A stretch of DNA of 64,000 bases from Methylibium sp. NZG. Its GTDB lineage: Bacteria > Pseudomonadota > Gammaproteobacteria > Burkholderiales > Burkholderiaceae_C. Positions 8,824 to 18,800 of the stretch are shown here, one piece after another. Every line of letters begins with the position of its first letter. The stretch's first letter is position 1. The notes beneath the pieces were generated by a model. It was not told where the DNA came from and searched no databases. It saw only the letters and a program-made list of their open reading frames with translations. Made by a program: the position numbers and the translations under genes. Where the stretch lies: the NCBI GenBank assembly GCA_001263235.1, contig LGRD01000030.1:248001-312000 (forward strand). Direction: 5' to 3'.

Positions 8824-9401
8824 CGACGATGAGCGCCGAGCCGCCCGCACTGGCCCGGCCCCAATCACTGACCGACCTGTTCTTCGCGTTCAACCGGCTC
8901 GCGCTGCAGGGCTTCGGCGGCGTGCTGGCGGTGGCGCAACGCGAGCTCGTCGAGCACCGGCGCTGGCTCACGCGCGAAGACTTTCTGGAGCTCGTCTCGG
9001 CCGCGCAGGTGTTGCCCGGGCCGAACGTGGTCAACCTGTCGCTGATGCTGGGCGACCGCTACTTCGGCCTGCGCGGCGCGTTCGCGGCGCTCGCCGGCAT
9101 GCTGGCGGTGCCACTGGTGATCGTGCTGTTGATGACCACGCTGTACGCGCAATTCGCCGACGTGCCTGCCGTCAGCGGCGCATTGCGCGGCATGAGTGCG
9201 GTGGCCGCCGGGCTGATCCTGGCAACCGCGTGCAAGCTGATGATGGCGTTGCGCAAGAACCCGCTCGGGCCGGTCGCATGCGCCGCGTTCGCCCTGGCGA
9301 CGCTGCTGGCGGTCGCCGCGTGGCGGCTTCCGCTGGCCACCGTGATCCTCGCCCTGGGCGCGCTGGCCGTTGCGCTGGCGTGGTGGCGGCTCAAGCCATG
9401 A
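8820..9401 (+). CDS. Chromate transporter family protein, half-size, first of pair
   Basis: A 193-residue membrane protein of the CHR family (short-chain form, one domain of about 190 residues). The conserved block FGGVLAVAQRELVEHRRWL and the PGP signature (AAQVLPGPNVVNLSLMLG) are present, followed by 4-5 more hydrophobic helices. Short CHR proteins are usually encoded as pairs that together replace one long ChrA, and a second half follows with a 4-base overlap. Efflux of chromate is known for some family members; many short-chain pairs have other or unknown anions as substrates. Confidence 0.85.
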   Translation: MTTMSAEPPALARPQSLTDLFFAFNRLALQGFGGVLAVAQRELVEHRRWLTREDFLELVSAAQVLPGPNVVNLSLMLGDRYFGLRGAFAALAGMLAVPLVIVLLMTTLYAQFADVPAVSGALRGMSAVAAGLILATACKLMMALRKNPLGPVACAAFALATLLAVAAWRLPLATVILALGALAVALAWWRLKP

Positions 9402-9946
9402 CGGCGCTCGGCTGGCCCGACCTGCTGGCGATGTTCGGCCACTTCCTGGTGCTGAGCCTGCTGTCGGTCGGCGGCGCCATCACCACCGCGCCGGAGATGC
9501 ACCGCTACCTGGTCACGCAGCAAGGCTGGCTGACTGACCTGCAGTTCAGCGCCTCGATCGCGATCGCGCAGGCCGCGCCCGGGCCCAACGTGCTGTTCGT
9601 CGCCGTGATGGGCTGGACGATCGCCGGGCCGCTGGGCGCGCTGGTCACGATGGTCGGCATCCTGCTGCCGTCCACCGTGCTGTCGCTCACGGCCGGGCGC
9701 TGGGGCCAGCAGCGGCGCAACACGCGCGGCGTGCGCGCCTTCACCGGTGGCATGGCGCCGCTGACGATCGGGCTGATGCTGGCCACGGGCTGGCTGCTGG
9801 CTGAGCCCTTCTTGAGCACGCCCGATCACCGGTGGGGCGCAGCGGTGATGATCGGCGTGACGATGGCCGTGATGCTGCGCACCCGCATCAGCCCGATGTG
9901 GCTGGTGGGGCTGGGCGCGGTGGTGGGCGCCTTCGGCGGGGCGTGA
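9398..9946 (+). CDS. Chromate transporter family protein, half-size, second of pair
   Basis: A 182-residue partner of the preceding protein with the equivalent signatures: VGGAITTAPEMHRYLVTQ and AQAAPGPNVLFVAVMGW, then hydrophobic helices. Its start overlaps the previous stop (ATGA). The two halves share the motif order but differ in sequence, as expected for an antiparallel heterodimer made of one CHR domain each. It is last gene of the four-gene overlapping run; nothing gene-like follows until the minus-strand DUF302 gene. Confidence 0.85.
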   Translation: MTALGWPDLLAMFGHFLVLSLLSVGGAITTAPEMHRYLVTQQGWLTDLQFSASIAIAQAAPGPNVLFVAVMGWTIAGPLGALVTMVGILLPSTVLSLTAGRWGQQRRNTRGVRAFTGGMAPLTIGLMLATGWLLAEPFLSTPDHRWGAAVMIGVTMAVMLRTRISPMWLVGLGAVVGAFGGA

Positions 9947-10038
9947 AGCCGGTGCGCGTTCGCGCGACCGTGTTTGTCGATCGGCCAGCGAGTGGCTGGC
10001 GATTGGCCGGCGATTGGCCCAAGCACGGCCAGGACCGC

Positions 10039-10554
10039 TCACCGCAACGCGTCGGCCACCAGGTTCGGCAATTCCGCCAGGTCGCGTTGCACGTGGGTCG
10101 GCAGTTCGGCCAGAGCGGCGTCGCTTGCAACTGAGCCGACGAGCACGTCGGCCCCGCCTTGCCCGTTGGCCCGCACCACCAGGCTCATCGGCACCGCATG
10201 CTGGCCGCCCGCCCGGTCCATGAACACCGGCGTTCCGCCCGCGGACGAGGCGAACACAACCACTTTCCAGTGTGTGCTGCCCGACGCATCTTTGGCGGAG
10301 CCTTGGTCCACCAACGCGAACATCTGCAAGCCATGGCGCTGGGCCGACGCTTCGATGCGAAGCACCGTCTCGGCCACGCTGTAGCGGCTGCTGTGGCTCG
10401 TCATCAAGCCGCGGGACTCGACCCGCGCCAGCGTGGCGCCCGCAAAGGCCGACATGACGACGGCCATGCAACCCGTCATCCAGAAGCGGAACGGCGGGCG
10501 GGCAGAACTGGTTTCTTCGAGCGGAAGTGTGGTTTTTTTGGCGTCTGAAAACAT
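10039..10554 (-). CDS. Membrane-anchored DUF302-like protein
   Basis: 171 residues: a basic N-terminal tail, one transmembrane helix (about 27-45, FRFWMTGCMAVVMSAFAG), then a domain that follows the DUF302 pattern. The matching parts are YSVAETVLRIEASAQRHGLQ, the FALVDQ strand, VVVFASSAGGTPVFM, and a C-terminal helix with Leu/Pro spacing. DUF302 domains are found in periplasmic or cytoplasmic proteins of unknown role, sometimes near redox or thiol systems. The start could also be the in-frame ATG at 10590, 12 codons upstream. The domain match is from memory and moderately sure. Confidence 0.7.
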   Translation of the reverse strand: MFSDAKKTTLPLEETSSARPPFRFWMTGCMAVVMSAFAGATLARVESRGLMTSHSSRYSVAETVLRIEASAQRHGLQMFALVDQGSAKDASGSTHWKVVVFASSAGGTPVFMDRAGGQHAVPMSLVVRANGQGGADVLVGSVASDAALAELPTHVQRDLAELPNLVADALR

Positions 10555-10695
10555 GTGACAAAGGCTAGTGGCGGCCTGTGTCATGCACAAGTAAAAACCT
10601 GTGAGCCGATGTAAACGTCAGCCCTGGCGGTGATTCTTCACGGCCGCGCGGTCAACCTCTCGCTGTCGGAAAGCGCGCCGCTGGGAGCGCCGCCG

Positions 10696-11322
10696 TCACT
10701 TCGTCCCGAAGATCTTGTCGCCCGCGTCGCCCAGGCCCGGAATGATGTAGCCGACCTCGTTGAGGTGGCTGTCGACCGCCGCCGTCCAGCAGCGCACATC
10801 GGGGTGCGCCTTGTCGAGCGCCGCCACGCCTTCGGGCGCAGCCACCAGCACGAGCGCGCGGATGTCCTTGCAGCCGCGGCTCTTGAGCAGGTTGACGGTG
10901 GCGATCATCGAGCCAGCGGTCGCCAGCATCGGGTCGATGATGAGCGCCGTGCGCTGCTCGAGGTGGCCCACGAACTTCTCGAAGTAGTTCTCGGGTTGCA
11001 GCGTCTCGTGGTTGCGGCTCAGGCCGACGACGCTGACCTTGGCGCTCGGGATCATGTCGAGAACGCCGTCGAGCATGCCGAGGCCAGCGCGCAAGATCGG
11101 CACCACCGTAACCTTGCGGCCGCTGATCTGGTCCACCTCGACCGGGCCGCTCCAGCATTGCAGCGTGGTCTTCTCGAGCGGAAAGTCGGCTGTCGCCTCG
11201 TAGGCCAGCAGCCGCGCCAGCTCGTTCGTCAGCTCGCGGAATTTCTTGGTCGAGATCTCGTTCTCGCGCAGCAGGCCGACCTTGTGCTTGACCAGCGGGT
11301 GCTTGACGTCGATGACGGGCAT
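10696..11322 (-). CDS. upp: Uracil phosphoribosyltransferase
   Basis: Converts uracil and PRPP to UMP in pyrimidine salvage, in the cytoplasm. 208 residues, the full family length. Visible landmarks are [10 protein letters not shown], the PRPP-binding stretch [12 protein letters not shown] (commonly ATGGS; here Ala replaces one Gly), SRNHETLQP and the C-terminal uracil-binding loop [22 protein letters not shown] lies 7 bases before the ATG. It follows rlmB on the same strand by 16 bases, so the two are probably one transcript. Confidence 0.96.
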   Translation of the reverse strand: MPVIDVKHPLVKHKVGLLRENEISTKKFRELTNELARLLAYEATADFPLEKTTLQCWSGPVEVDQISGRKVTVVPILRAGLGMLDGVLDMIPSAKVSVVGLSRNHETLQPENYFEKFVGHLEQRTALIIDPMLATAGSMIATVNLLKSRGCKDIRALVLVAAPEGVAALDKAHPDVRCWTAAVDSHLNEVGYIIPGLGDAGDKIFGTK

Positions 11323-11338
11323 GGAGGCTCCTCGGTGT

Positions 11339-12085
11339 TCAGGGAATGTTTCGCGGGGTGCGCTGACGCATCGCTTCGTACAGGCACACGCCGCTGGCCA
11401 CCGACACGTTCAGGCTTTCAACGGCGCCGTGCATCGGCAGCCGCACCAGCGCGTCGCAGGTCTTGCGCGTGAGCTGCCGCATGCCGCTGCCTTCGGCGCC
11501 GAGCACCAGCGCGAGCGGCCCGCGCAGGTCGAGCTCATACAGCGATTGCGGCGCGTCGTCGCTGGTGCCGACGACGCGGATGTTGCGCTCCTTCAGCTCG
11601 TTCAGCGTGCGCGCGAGATTGGTGACCATGAAGTACGGCACCGTGTCGGCGGCGCCGCTGGCGACCTTGGCGACGGTGGCGTTGACGCCCACCGCGTGGT
11701 CTTTGGGCGCGATCACCGCGTGCGCGCCGGCGCCGTCGGCCACACGCAGGCACGCGCCCAGGTTGTGCGGGTCGGTGATGCCGTCGAGCACCAGCAGCAG
11801 CGGGTCGCTGTCGATGGCGTCGAGCGTGTCGTCGAGCGAGTGGCTCATCGCCAGCTTCTCGACCCGCGCGACCACGCCCTGGTGGCGCGTGCTGCCGCAC
11901 AGCTTGTGCAGCCGATCGTCGTCGCTGTCGATCAGGCGGGCGCCGGCCTCGCGGGCCCGTTCGACGAATTGGCGCATGCGCTGGTCGCGCCGGGTCGCGT
12001 CGACATGAACCTCGCGGACCGACTTCGGCGCGGCCTTCAGGCGCACCGTCACCGCGTGAAAACCGAACAGGACCTGGCTACTCAT
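11339..12085 (-). CDS. rlmB: 23S rRNA (guanosine-2251-2'-O)-methyltransferase RlmB
   Basis: SPOUT (SpoU/TrmH) methyltransferase that methylates the ribose of G2251 in the peptidyl-transferase P loop, using S-adenosylmethionine. 248 residues: an N-terminal RNA-binding L30e-like part (about 1-75), then the trefoil-knot domain with motif 1 [20 protein letters not shown], motif 2 [20 protein letters not shown] and motif 3 [19 protein letters not shown], all intact. It is upstream of upp in a probable two-gene operon. Confidence 0.95.
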   Translation of the reverse strand: MSSQVLFGFHAVTVRLKAAPKSVREVHVDATRRDQRMRQFVERAREAGARLIDSDDDRLHKLCGSTRHQGVVARVEKLAMSHSLDDTLDAIDSDPLLLVLDGITDPHNLGACLRVADGAGAHAVIAPKDHAVGVNATVAKVASGAADTVPYFMVTNLARTLNELKERNIRVVGTSDDAPQSLYELDLRGPLALVLGAEGSGMRQLTRKTCDALVRLPMHGAVESLNVSVASGVCLYEAMRQRTPRNIP

Positions 12086-12138
12086 GCAGCGATGGTAGCG
12101 GCCCTGCCGGTGGCGGGCCGGCGGGGCGCGGGCAAGCG

Positions 12139-13206
12139 TCAGGCGGTGATGTTGACCAACGCGCCGACCTGCGGCATCGGGTTGCCCTGGTTCACGCTGT
12201 CGGGCCGCATCGCCTGGGCCAGCGTCTGCAAGAAGGTGCGCAACTTGTCGGCCATGTCGGTCTGAGCCGCTTGCGGCTTGAGTGCGCCGAAGAGCTGCGA
12301 GAACGCGTCGAGCAGCGGGTTGCGGGCGGGCTCTGTGACCGGGCTGGCCGCCAAGGCAGGCGCAGCAGGCGTGGTGGCCAAGGCGGGCAGCGCGGTCGCC
12401 GACACGTCTGCGGCCGACGTCGCCGCGCTGGTTTCGATGCGTCCGTCGCTGCTGGCAACGGCTGCGTTCGTGGTCTCGGCTTGTGCCGGCGCCCGCACGG
12501 CGCTGGTCTGGATCGTCAGCGTGATCGAAAGCGAACTCGCCATGGAGGCCGGGCCGCCCGCTGCGCCCACCGCTGCCGGGGCTGCATAGGTTTGCGACAG
12601 CGCGTTCAGCCGCTGGGCCATGTCGCCATAACCTTCACGACGCCAGCCGTGGTGCCCGTGGTGGCCATGGTGGTGGCGGCGACCGCCGTCGCCGTGGACG
12701 CGGTCGGCACCGCGTTCGGCCGACTCGCCACGGCCCATCTGGCGCAAGGCGCTGAACAGCTCGTGGGCGAACTGGCGCACAGCCGACTCGATGCTGACCT
12801 GCGGCTTGTCAGCGACATCCATCGGCGCGGTGTTGGGGCTGGCCGCGGTGGTTGCGGTCGCGGTTGCGGTCGCGGCTGCGCTCTGCGCCACAGCGGCTGC
12901 GGCGCTGGCCTGGCCGGCGGCCAGCGCGGCAGCCGCGTCGGCAGCCGTGCTGGGTACTGCGACGACCGCTGTAGCAGCAGGCTGTGCCGGTTGCGCTGCA
13001 GCGTTGCCAACACCGAGTTCGCGCAGCGCCGTCATCATCGCTTCGACCAGCCGGTTCGGCCGGCTGGCCGGGCGGGCCTCGTCGCACGAGTGTCTGGCGG
13101 CTGGCCCAGCCGGCGCGCAGCGCTCGGCAGGGGCGGTTTGCTTTGCAGCAGGCGCGGCGTACGTGTTCACGAAGGTGAACGAAAGCGAGGTCGAGGTGAT
13201 GGACAT
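12139..13206 (-). CDS. Unknown Ala-rich, low-complexity protein with a His/Gly cluster
   Basis: I do not recognise a family. 355 residues from an ATG with AAGGAG upstream. Long Ala/Thr/Val-rich stretches alternate with three ordered-looking parts: an N-terminal beta-like segment ([13 protein letters not shown]), a helix [19 protein letters not shown] followed by a cluster of nine His with Gly (about residues 187-200), and a C-terminal helical part [17 protein letters not shown] second Ser/Thr beta-like segment ([13 protein letters not shown]) echoes the N-terminus. There is no clear signal peptide or transmembrane helix. A metal-binding or surface role is conceivable from the His cluster but not shown. 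Confidence 0.6.
   Translation of the reverse strand: MSITSTSLSFTFVNTYAAPAAKQTAPAERCAPAGPAARHSCDEARPASRPNRLVEAMMTALRELGVGNAAAQPAQPAATAVVAVPSTAADAAAALAAGQASAAAAVAQSAAATATATATTAASPNTAPMDVADKPQVSIESAVRQFAHELFSALRQMGRGESAERGADRVHGDGGRRHHHGHHGHHGWRREGYGDMAQRLNALSQTYAAPAAVGAAGGPASMASSLSITLTIQTSAVRAPAQAETTNAAVASSDGRIETSAATSAADVSATALPALATTPAAPALAASPVTEPARNPLLDAFSQLFGALKPQAAQTDMADKLRTFLQTLAQAMRPDSVNQGNPMPQVGALVNITA
12851..12874. repeat. Tandem 12-bp repeat inside the Ala-rich gene
   Basis: Two perfect copies of GTTGCGGTCGCG side by side, in frame, encoding alternating Ala and Thr on the minus strand (part of an ATATATAT-like stretch). This is probably a slippage product in low-complexity coding sequence. 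Confidence 0.75.
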
Positions 13207-13343
13207 GGCGGACTCCTTTTCCTTCTTGACGGGGCGGGCCACTGCGGGCCGGCTGTGAAAAGGTTGTCGACGTGTCGATCGGGGGAATTCAAGGCTTGAA
13301 TGTAAATGTGTGTAAGCGAAAGTGCCTTTACACGAAGGGCGTG

Positions 13344-14075
13344 CTAGGCGCGCGTCATCGTCGTCCACATCATCAGCAGGCCGATCAACACCGGCTGGTG
13401 CAGCATGTAGAAGCTCAGGCTCCAGCGACCCAGCACCGACAGCGGCGCCAGAACGGCAGGCAGCGCACCGGCTACCCACCCGCGGCGGCGCAGCAGCACC
13501 CACTGGCCGGCGGCCAGGCCCCACCACACCACCCCGAGCCACGGCAGCACCGGCGCGTAGTCCTCGGTGACCGGCTTTCGCGTGATCAGACCAACCCAGT
13601 TCGTCCAGCGCGTATCGAACCACGGGTGCTGCACCAGTTGAGGCAGCGCCACCGCCACCAGACCTGCCAGCCACAACCAGCGCCCCCAGCCCGCCGTCAG
13701 CCGCGCGACGATCAGCACCACCGCCAGCCCGTGCAGCACACCGAAGCTGATGAAGCTGCGCGGGAACATGACCCAAGAACCCACGCTGACCAGCACCGCA
13801 CACGCCGCCACTTGCGCCCAGCGCTTCCAGAAGCGCGGCCAGCGCTGGCCTTGCTCGAAGGCGATCGCCTGCCCGAAGCCGGCGCAGAACATGAACAACG
13901 TGACGATGCACATGCGCTGCACGGTCCAGAACGGGTCGCGGTAGAAGTCCTGCCGGATCAGACCGAAGTAGTTCAGGTCGAAGCAGAAATGGAACAGCGC
14001 CATCCAGACGATCGCCACGCCGCGCAGCGCATCGAGGCGGTCGAAGCGCTCGGGGTGCGGTGGCTGCGATCTCAT
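13344..14075 (-). CDS. DUF1624 / heparan-alpha-glucosaminide acetyltransferase-like membrane protein
   Basis: A 243-residue protein with about seven hydrophobic helices. The N-terminal RFDRLDALRGVAIVWMALFHFCFDLNYF has the R-x-D-x-x-RG and F-H-F-x-F-D pattern of the DUF1624 / acyltransferase-3-like membrane proteins. These are thought to move acyl groups across or at the inner membrane; no substrate can be given. The end (RWSLSFYMLHQPVLIGLL) is also typical. It is divergent from thrH with 123 bases between starts. Confidence 0.82.
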   Translation of the reverse strand: MRSQPPHPERFDRLDALRGVAIVWMALFHFCFDLNYFGLIRQDFYRDPFWTVQRMCIVTLFMFCAGFGQAIAFEQGQRWPRFWKRWAQVAACAVLVSVGSWVMFPRSFISFGVLHGLAVVLIVARLTAGWGRWLWLAGLVAVALPQLVQHPWFDTRWTNWVGLITRKPVTEDYAPVLPWLGVVWWGLAAGQWVLLRRRGWVAGALPAVLAPLSVLGRWSLSFYMLHQPVLIGLLMMWTTMTRA

Positions 14076-14198
14076 GCGCGGACGATAGCGCAGCCGTGCG
14101 TTACCATCGCGCCCCGGAGCCACCCGGCTCGGGCACTCGCCCTGCGGCGTTTCACTCCGGGTTCGCGCTGCAGTCTCATCCTGGCGGAGTCGCTTTTC

Positions 14199-14819
14199 AT
14201 GCAGGTGGTTTGCCTCGATCTCGAAGGTGTGCTGGTCCCGGAAATCTGGATCGAGTTCTCGCGCCGCACCGGCATCCCTGAGTTCTCGCGCACCACGCGC
14301 GACGAGCCCGACTACGACAAGCTGATGCGTTACCGGCTCGACCTGCTGTCGCGCCACGGGCTGCGGCTGGCCGACATCCAGAGCGTCATTCAGGGCATGG
14401 GCCCGATGCCTGGCGCGCGCGCGTTTCTCGACGAGTTGCGCGAGCGCTTCCAGGTCTTCATCCTGTCGGACACGTTCTACGAATTCGCCGACCCGCTGAT
14501 GCAGCAACTCGGCCGGCCCACACTGCTGTGCCATCGGCTGGTGGTCGACGACGCCGGCTTCGTGCGCGACTACAAGCTGCGCCAGCCCGACCAGAAGCGC
14601 ATGGCCGTGAACGCGCTCAAGAGCCTGAACTACCAGGTCATCGCGGCCGGCGATTCGTACAACGACACCGGCATGCTGATGGCCGCCGACGCAGGCTTTT
14701 TCATCCACCCGCCAGAATCGATCGTGGCGCAGTTTCCCCAGTTCCCGGTGAACCGGAGCTACGCCGAGTTGCGCGCGGCGATCGAAGGCGCCTCGCGCCG
14801 CCTCTTGCCGCCGGGCTGA
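14199..14819 (+). CDS. thrH: ThrH: phosphoserine phosphatase / homoserine phosphotransferase
   Basis: HAD-superfamily enzyme that in characterised pseudomonads removes phosphate from phosphoserine and can pass it to homoserine, linking serine and threonine synthesis. 206 residues, near the Pseudomonas protein length. The nucleophile motif is DLEGVLVP rather than DxDGT, the ThrH hallmark. ILSDTFYEF is motif II and AAGDSYNDTGML is motif IV. The start ATG is preceded by GGCGGAG. Whether this copy replaces SerB or adds to it cannot be told from the window. Confidence 0.9.
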   Translation: MQVVCLDLEGVLVPEIWIEFSRRTGIPEFSRTTRDEPDYDKLMRYRLDLLSRHGLRLADIQSVIQGMGPMPGARAFLDELRERFQVFILSDTFYEFADPLMQQLGRPTLLCHRLVVDDAGFVRDYKLRQPDQKRMAVNALKSLNYQVIAAGDSYNDTGMLMAADAGFFIHPPESIVAQFPQFPVNRSYAELRAAIEGASRRLLPPG

Positions 14820-14899
14820 GGCCTGCGCCGGCTCAGGCCCGACAAGCATCACCACCGCCGCGTTGTCCAACGCACCCCTCAGCCTTGAAGGAGCTTTCC

Positions 14900-15793
14900 A
14901 TGCATCACAAAGTCCACCGCTTGATCGGCCTGCTGGCTGCGCTCGCACCGCTGGCCGTGTCGGCCCAGTCCACCCTGACGCTCGACAAGGTCAAGGCCAG
15001 CGGCGCGATCACGCTGGCCTATCGCGAAGCGTCGATCCCGTTTTCGTACCTCGACGACAAAGCGCAGCCGGTCGGCTTCAGCGCTGAAATCTGCAACAAG
15101 GTGGTCGAGCAGGTCAAGAAGGCCACCGGCCGCGCCGACCTGAAGGTCAACCTGCAGGCCGTGACCTCGGCAAACCGCATCCCGCTGCTGCAAAACGGCA
15201 CGATCGACATCGAGTGCGGTTCGACCACCAACAACAGCGAGCGCCAGAAGCAAGTGGCGTTTGCCACCAACTACTTCTACACCGGCACCCGCTTCTTAGT
15301 GAAGGCCGGCACCGCCGTCAAGTCGCTCGACGACCTGAAGGGCAAGCCGGTCGTGTCGACCACTGGCAGCACCAACTTCAAGATCATCCGCAACCTGAAC
15401 GAAGAGAAGAAGTTGAACATCGACCTGCTCGGCGCCAAGGACCACGCCGAGTCGGCGCTGATGGTTCAAAGCGGCCGTGCGGTGGCGTTTGCGATGGACG
15501 ACATCTTGCTGTACGGCCTGCGCGCCTCGGCGCAGAACCCGGCCGACCTGGCGGTGGTGGGCGAGCCGATCCAGGTGGAGCCTTACGCCATCATGATGCG
15601 TAAAGACGACCCCGCATTCAAGAAGCTGGTCGACGACACGCTGGCCGGGATGATGAAAAGCGGTGAATTCGAGGCGCTCTACAAGAAGTGGTTTCAGTCG
15701 CCCATCCCGCCCAAGGGCATCAACCTGAATGCTCCGATGAGCCAGGAACTCATCGACAACATGAAGGCGCTGAGCGACAAGCCGGCGACGTGA
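14900..15793 (+). CDS. Periplasmic amino-acid ABC transporter binding protein (glutamate/aspartate type)
   Basis: 297 residues with a signal peptide (basic start, hydrophobic core to VSAQS, cleavage near residue 22-23) and a bacterial type-3 solute-binding domain. GAITLAYREASIPFSYLDD and the ligand segment IECGSTTNNSERQKQVAF resemble GltI-type glutamate/aspartate receptors. Strong AAGGAG 6 bases before the ATG. No permease or ATPase gene is adjacent: thrH lies upstream and purL is convergent downstream. It must therefore work with a transporter encoded elsewhere or act as an orphan receptor. Confidence 0.88.
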   Translation: MHHKVHRLIGLLAALAPLAVSAQSTLTLDKVKASGAITLAYREASIPFSYLDDKAQPVGFSAEICNKVVEQVKKATGRADLKVNLQAVTSANRIPLLQNGTIDIECGSTTNNSERQKQVAFATNYFYTGTRFLVKAGTAVKSLDDLKGKPVVSTTGSTNFKIIRNLNEEKKLNIDLLGAKDHAESALMVQSGRAVAFAMDDILLYGLRASAQNPADLAVVGEPIQVEPYAIMMRKDDPAFKKLVDDTLAGMMKSGEFEALYKKWFQSPIPPKGINLNAPMSQELIDNMKALSDKPAT

Positions 15794-15829
15794 GGCCGGA
15801 CGCGCCGACGATGAAGGCTGGCGTTTGAT

Positions 15830-15851
15830 GCAGCCCGCTCGCGCGGGCTGC
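15830..15851. terminator. Convergent hairpin between binding-protein gene and purL
   Basis: Perfect 9-bp inverted repeat GCAGCCCGC / GCGGGCTGC with loop TCGC, between two convergent stops (37 bases after one, 3 before the other). No T-run is present, so termination efficiency is uncertain, but the position fits a shared bidirectional terminator. Confidence 0.55.
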
Positions 15852-15853
15852 CT

Positions 15854-18800
15854 TCAACCCACCCAGTGTCGGGCGTTCTCGTACATGCGCATCCACGGGC
15901 TGGGTGCGCTCTTGTCGCCCGAGGTCCAGCTCATCTGGACGTTGCGGAACACCCGCTCGGGGTGCGGCATCAGCACGGTGAAGCGGCCGTCGGCGGTGGT
16001 CACCGCGGTCAGGCCGCCTGGGCTGCCATTCGGATTCGCGGGATACGCTTCAGTGGCTTGGCCCGCGTGATCGACGAACCGCATCGCGCGGTGAACGGCG
16101 GCGGCGTCCCCTCGCTGCGAAAAATCGGCAAAGCCTTCGCCGTGCGCCACCGCCACCGGCAGCCGGCTGCCGGCCATGCCCTGGAAGAGGATCGACGGGC
16201 TCTCCAGCACCTCAATCAATGACAAGCGCGCCTCGAACTGCTCGCTCTTGTTGCGCGTGAACTTGGGCCAGGCCTGCGCGCCCGGGATCAACGGGCTGAG
16301 CGCGGCCATCATCTGGCAGCCGTTGCACACGCCCAGCGCAAACGTGTCGGTTCGGTTGAAGAAGGCCGCGAACTGCTCGGCGAGCGCCGGGTTGAACAGC
16401 ACCGAGCGCGCCCAGCCCTCGCCCGCGCCGAGCGTGTCGCCGTAGCTGAAGCCGCCGCAGGCGACGAAGCCCTGGAACATGTCGAGCCGCGCGCGGCCGG
16501 CTTGCAGGTCGCTCATGTGCACATCGAAGGTGTCGAAGCCGGCGCGGTGCATGGCGTAGCTCATCTCGACGTGGCTGTTGACGCCTTGCTCGCGCAGGAT
16601 CGCGATCTTCGGGCGCGCGAGGTTCAGCGCCGCCGACGTGGGCGGCTGGGGGTCGAAGCTCAGGTGCACGCTCAGGCCCGGGTCGTCTGTGCGGCCGGCG
16701 GCGGCGTGTTCGGCGTCGGCGCACGCGGGGTTGTCGCGCAGCCGGCAGATGCGCCAGCTCACCTCGTCCCAGGCCTGGTGCAGCGCGGCGAGCGGCGCGC
16801 TGAACACGGGTTTGGCGTCGCGCCAGACCTCGATCACACCCTTGTCGTTCGGTTTGCCGATGAAGTGGCTCACACGGCTCAGGCCGAATTCGCGCAGCGT
16901 CTGCATCACCTCGTTGCGCACCGCGGTGGGAACCTGGATGACGGCGCCCAGCTCTTCGTTGAACAGCGCCTGCAGCGTGCGCTCAGCGCGCCGCGCGCCG
17001 ACCTGGGTGGCCCAATTCTTTGCGTCGCCGTGCTCGGCGCGGCTGTCGTTCACACCGTCGCCTTCGATCACCAGCATGTCCACGTTCAGGCTCACGCCGA
17101 GGTGGCCGGCGAAGGCCATCTCGCAAACCGTCGCCCACAGGCCACCGTCGCTGCGGTCGTGGTAGGCCAGCAGCTTGCCTTCAGTTCGCAGGCGGTTGAC
17201 GGCAGCGAACATCGACTTCAGCAACGCGGGGTCGTCGAGGTCGGGCACGCCGTCTTTGTCATGGCTGCCGAACTGGTTCAACACCTGCGCGAGCATCGAG
17301 CCGGCCATGCGGCACTGGCCGGCGCCGAGGTCGATCAGGATCAGCGTCGTGTCGCCGGCCTGCAGTTGCGGCGTCAGCGTGGGCCGCACGTCGTCGAGCG
17401 TCGCGAAGGCCGAGACGATCAGCGAGACCGGCGCGATGACTTGCTTGGCTTGCCCATCGTCGCTCCAGCGCGTTCGCATCGACAGGCTGTCCTTGCCCAC
17501 CGGCACACCGATGCCCAGCGCAGGGCACAGCGCCAGCCCGACGGCCTTGACGGTGTCGTACAGCGCCGCGTCTTCACCCGGTTCGCCGCAGGCGGCCATC
17601 CAGTTGCAGCTCAGCTTCACGCGCGCCAGCTCGACCGGTGCTGCCAGCAAATTGGTCAGCGCCTCGCCGACCGCCATGCGGCCGGAGGCCGGCGCATCGA
17701 GTGCGGCCAGCGGCGTGCGCTCGCCCAAGCTCATCGCTTCGCCGCGAAAGCCCTGGAAGTCGGCCAGCGTGACTGCGCAGTCGGCCACCGGCACTTGCCA
17801 CGGGCCGACCATCGGGTCGCGGTGGCTCAGGCCGCCGACGGTGCGGTCGCCGATTGTGATGAGGAACCGCTTGCTCGCCACCGTCGGGTGGCGCAGCACG
17901 GCGAACGCCAACGTGTCGAGCGACGCTTCGGACAGGTCCAGCGCGGGCAAGGTGCGCAGCACACGCTGCACGTCGCGGTGCATCTTGGGCGGCTTGCCCA
18001 ACAGAACGTCCATCGGCATGTCGATCGGGCGGGTGTGGCCGTCGGCGGCTTGCGAATCTTCGAGCAGCAGTTCGGTCGCCTCGGTCGCCACGCCGACCAC
18101 CGCGAACGGGCAGCGCTCGCGCTCGCACATGGCGCTGAACAGCGGCAGCGCGTCGCGCTCGACCGCCATCACGTAGCGCTCCTGGCTCTCGTTGCACCAG
18201 ATTTCCTTGGGCGCCAGGCTGCTCTCTTCGACCGGCACCTTGCGCAGGTCGAAGCGCGCGCCGCGCCCGGCCCCGTCCACCAGTTCAGGGAAGGCATTCG
18301 AGATGCCGCCGGCGCCCACGTCGTGGATCGCCAGGATCGGGTTGGCCTCGCCGAGCGCCGCGCAATGGTTGATCACCTCTTGCGCGCGACGCTGAATTTC
18401 AGGGTTGCCGCGCTGCACCGAATCGAAGTCGAGTTCGGCCGCGTTTGCACCTGCAGCCATCGAGCTCGCCGCGCCGCCACCCATGCCGATGCGCATGCCC
18501 GGCCCGCCGAGCTGCACCAGCAGCGTGCCCGCCGGGAACAGCACCTTCTTCGTTTGCGACGCGGCAATGCTGCCCAGCCCGCCAGCAATCATGATCGGCT
18601 TGTGGTAGCCACGCCGCAGCGCTGTGGCGCCCTCGCCCACCGTCTGCTCGTACACGCGGAAGTAGCCCGCCAGGTTCGGCCGCCCGAACTCGTTGTTGAA
18701 GGCCGCGCCGCCGAGCGGCCCGTCGATCATGATCTGCAGTGCGCTGGCAATGTGCTCGGGCTTGCCGTAAGGCTCGCGCTCCCACGGCTCGTCGGTGCCG

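Noticed and set aside
9996-10017. Two 11-bp repeats (GGCGATTGGCC) after the chromate-transporter gene
   Set aside because: Short, no symmetric structure and no T-run; likely chance in a noncoding gap.
14820-14845. GC-rich partial inverted repeat after thrH as a terminator
   Set aside because: Only a 6-bp outer stem with an irregular centre and no T-run.
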